Assembly: GCA_945787015.1 (NCBI GenBank)
Contig: CALZGM010000002.1
Span: forward strand, 62,001-126,000
Length of the DNA: 64,000 nucleotides
Direction: 5' to 3'
Source: an uncultured Roseburia sp.
GTDB taxonomy: Bacteria; Bacillota; Clostridia; Lachnospirales; Lachnospiraceae
The stretch's first letter is position 1; every line of letters begins with the position of its first letter. This document shows positions 62,274 to 64,000 of this stretch, piece by piece. Under the pieces are notes generated by a model. The model did not search any database. It was not told the DNA's origin and saw only the letters and a list, made by a program, of their open reading frames with translations. The position numbers were made by a program, and so were the translations under genes.

Positions 62274-62336
62274 AAAATTTATTACCGTTGAATTTGATGT
62301 CACATATTTTAGTACCGGAAGAACGGTTATAACTTT

Positions 62337-62436
62337 TTAATCATTAAGAATATTTTCTATTATGATACGTATTTTTATGGCGGCTTCATCATATTTTTTA
62401 ATCTCCAATTCTTTACAACTGTATTTTATAAGTTAG
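62337..62436 (-). pseudogene. Possible coding remnant downstream of the Abi gene
   Basis: A minus-strand frame of about 32 codons (LIKYSCKELEIKKYDEAAIK, then IRIIIENILND and a stop) reads like the amphipathic C-terminus of a protein. It has no start of its own. It lies directly behind the Abi stop in a different frame. No family is recognised. Confidence 0.2.
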
Positions 62437-63219
62437 TTAGGTTAGACCAATGTGCATTATAACCCATAATAGCCATTATATCTGTGGCTGAAATAGTATG
62501 TAACTGCTTTTGAAGTTTGCTGAAGGCAGTTTTCATAGAAGACATAAAATCGTTCAAATCGGATTTGCTTAATAACAAAGCGAACATAATTGCTATTGCA
62601 TATGCATCATTTGTTCCATATGTATAAGAAGCATCTTTGGCACGTGCAATTCCCAAAACAGAGAAGTTTTTTATGCTTTTTGTATGAATTCTTTCTTTAA
62701 ATTTAATGTCAAAGAAACGCTCATCGTGGGCACATTTATTGCGGGCAAGAGCAAGCATATGCATAAATTTTGCAAGTTCATCCGGTTGGAGATGAAATTG
62801 CTTTGCAACTGTAGTTTTATCGAAGATGATATATTATGTTCTGTGGAATTGTCAAAATTATCTATTTTAAGATAGTTATCATGAACATACTTTGCAGAAA
62901 ATTCATGCGAAATTACTGTTTTAAAGGTGTTTTCAAGCTTAAGCAAATATTTCATATATATATTTCTAAGCTCACGATCAAAATTGTATAAGGCATATAC
63001 TTCATCAAATGTAGTTCCGGTTTTGTAAACTTCTTCAGTAGTAGCAGTAGCTTTAGATGCAAGAAATAACTCCTTATATCCGTTGATTACATTGTAGTAG
63101 TTTTCGCGTTCAAGAATGCGCATTACGCGAGAACCTTGAGAACCTTTTCCAATTACCATGCCTCTCGAACGTAAAATATTCAGTTGTTGTCGATACGATT
63201 TGTATGATTTATCTGCCAT
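62426..63219 (-). pseudogene. Abi-family (Abi_2/AbiF-like, HEPN) protein, broken by internal deletion and frameshift
   Basis: The N-terminal ~130 residues are typical of Abi_2 proteins (MADKSYKSYRQQLNILRSRG; LERENYYNVINGYKELFL; FDEVYALYNFDRELRNIYMK). The frame is lost near 62830. In another frame the sequence resumes as DKTTVAKQFHLQPDELAKFM and LALARNKCAHDERFFDIKF, which has the HEPN RNase-type Arg-x4-His (RNKCAH), and runs to a natural-looking end (GYNAHWSNLTNL). The central block that usually contains PLWVLVNVLTFG is missing, about 50 residues. As it stands the original frame makes a 182-residue protein without the HEPN motif. AGGAGGT precedes the ATG at 63219. Confidence 0.8.
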
Positions 63220-63233
63220 AGTACCTCCTTGTA

Positions 63234-63288
63234 TAAAAAAAGCCCCCGGACCCGAAGGACACCGGAGGACAAACTGGCAATCTCTTGT
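63234..63288 (-). ncRNA. Small structured RNA in front of the Abi gene (abiF-RNA-like)
   Basis: Between a good promoter (63295-63322) and the Abi ribosome site, the minus strand encodes about 55 bases. They contain CCTCCGG paired with CCGGGGG around a CC-TTCG-GG tip, followed by seven T, so transcription should end before the Abi start. Conserved structured RNAs have been described upstream of Abi-family genes (the abiF motif), and I believe this is one. Such an RNA could act as the antitoxin of a type III-like system or as an attenuator. Confidence 0.6.
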
Positions 63289-63294
63289 ACGAGT

Positions 63295-63322
63295 ATTATA
63301 TCACATGCAGACAAAATGTAAA
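63295..63322 (-). promoter_or_regulatory. Sigma-A promoter of the Abi-associated small RNA
   Basis: On the minus strand TTTACA (63322-63317), a 16-base spacer, TATAAT (63300-63295). Confidence 0.65.
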
Positions 63323-63576
63323 TGACATGTCTCCAGAAGCATGCGAATCACTACCAAACAAGTATATACCATACTATAGTTTATTGCAAGGAAAAGGAGA
63401 ATATGAATGGGAATTTAATCCAATTTATTTGATGACATTTTTCTGCCTAAAGGAGAAAATACGCGTTGAAAGCATTTGTAATAGATAATATAATACTATT
63501 AGTGTAGTTTGACTCTGCAGAAAAGATATTTTTGGAATACATGGAGTGCAAAAAATGAAAAGGAGTATAGTGGAAA
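63323..63576 (+). other. Intergenic region with a possible coding remnant
   Basis: A plus-strand frame (ending at 63488) reads SPEACESLPNKYIPYYSLLQ and EYEWEFNPIYLMTFFCLKEK. It looks protein-like in composition but has no ribosome site and begins within the small-RNA promoter region. It could be the tail of a deleted gene. Nothing else is recognised before the NERD gene. Confidence 0.25.
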
Positions 63577-64000
63577 ATGGGATTATTTTCAAAGCCAGAA
63601 GTAATCATTTTAAAAGAATCAAGTGATGCAAAAGTGTATCTTGAAAAATTAGAAGGGATATTACCAAAGGCAAAGGGGGATTTAAAAGACAGAATCCAGA
63701 AAGAGATAGCGATAACAAAAGCGGGAATTGTTGGAGAAGAAAATATTTTATTTGAATTAAAAAATAGCGGAATGGATATGGTGGTTTTACATGATATCTA
63801 TATTGAAACGAAAGATGGACGTGGCGCTCAAATTGATTTTATTGTTATTGCAGCAGGGGGTGTGTTTTTAATTGAATGTAAAAACCTTGTTGGAAATATT
63901 GAAATTGATTCGAATGGAAACTTTGTTCGAACCATAGAGTATGGTGGTAAGAAGCATAAAGAAGGTATTTATTCTCCAATAACCCAGAACGAAAGACATT
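63577..64000 (+). CDS. NERD-domain protein (5' part only)
   Basis: The first 141 codons are present; the gene leaves the window. After a helical start (KVYLEKLEGILPKAKGDLKD) comes the nuclease-related NERD domain: AGIVGEENILFELKNSG, VLHDIYIET, GAQIDFIVIAAGGVFLIECK and NLVGNIEI. The Asp and the Glu-x-Lys of the last motifs match the catalytic core of this restriction-endonuclease-like fold. NERD proteins occur alone or fused to helicases and kinases in defence-type settings; the missing C-terminus would decide which. A ribosome site AAGGAG lies 12 bases before the ATG. Confidence 0.8.
   Translation, partial: MGLFSKPEVIILKESSDAKVYLEKLEGILPKAKGDLKDRIQKEIAITKAGIVGEENILFELKNSGMDMVVLHDIYIETKDGRGAQIDFIVIAAGGVFLIECKNLVGNIEIDSNGNFVRTIEYGGKKHKEGIYSPITQNERH

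Noticed and set aside
1-64000. CRISPR arrays, tRNA and rRNA genes, known riboswitches
   Set aside because: I looked for regular repeat-spacer units, TPsiC-type GGTTCGA motifs and common riboswitch cores on both strands by eye, and saw none that were convincing.

Overview
The window looks like a stretch of chromosome from a motile, low-to-moderate GC gut Firmicute of the family Lachnospiraceae, most like Roseburia or Agathobacter (Eubacterium) rectale. The reasons are a flagellin plus FliS pair, sigma-28-type promoters, a Gram-positive tight-adherence (Tad) pilus locus without a secretin, BofA- and SleB-type genes, and several small families (DUF1858, DUF2508, DUF6145, a DUF6240-like giant protein) that I know mainly from this family. 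I recognised no rRNA, tRNA or CRISPR array. The genus is an inference.

Bases 1-24.9 kb hold housekeeping and envelope genes: the end of a DUF362/ferredoxin protein, an exported and membrane-anchored 5'-nucleotidase, a two-component system, an aconitase-like hydratase, an AI-2E family transporter, a TPR/P-loop protein, glycogen branching enzyme, a 1021-residue probable flagellar protein, two cell-wall enzymes (GH18 and amidase), MecA, and a flagellin/FliS pair. The giant protein and the flagellin have matching sigma-28-like promoters with the same 16-base spacer. About 0.8 kb between 20.7 and 21.5 kb has no convincing gene but several inverted repeats.

Bases 25.0-34.3 kb form one Tad/Flp pilus operon, with short overlaps between most genes: BofA, prepilin peptidase, TadZ, TadA, TadB, TadC, a 56-residue Flp pilin, three pseudopilin-like proteins, a second prepilin peptidase and a terminal FHA protein. 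Bases 34.4-46.8 kb are core genes: a flavodoxin/SCP2 fusion, HIT, murG, a SleB-type hydrolase with WalR-like boxes, SPFH, argF, birA, coaX, dusB, greA and lysS.

From 46.8 kb onward the window is accessory. A Tn916-type tyrosine integrase sits just behind the lysS terminator. After it come an RNA ligase (RLIG1/DUF5565 type) that lacks motif IV, an AbiEi-type antitoxin without its toxin, and a peptide deformylase remnant. A complete polysaccharide-utilisation locus follows (GH2, CE4-type deacetylase, SGNH esterase, GH43, AraC regulator, MelB-like transporter; 50.2-58.6 kb). Then come HipB with a dead HipA, and a compact operon of two small proteins, a 2H phosphoesterase and a PARG-like ADP-ribose hydrolase. 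Last are a broken Abi (HEPN) gene with a promoter-terminator small RNA in front of it, and the start of a NERD-domain protein.

The most interesting points are the 2H phosphoesterase/PARG pair, which could act on ADP-ribose or RNA 2',3'-cyclic ends; the Abi-associated RNA; and the fact that three RNA- or toxin-related genes in this region have each lost a central, functionally essential block.
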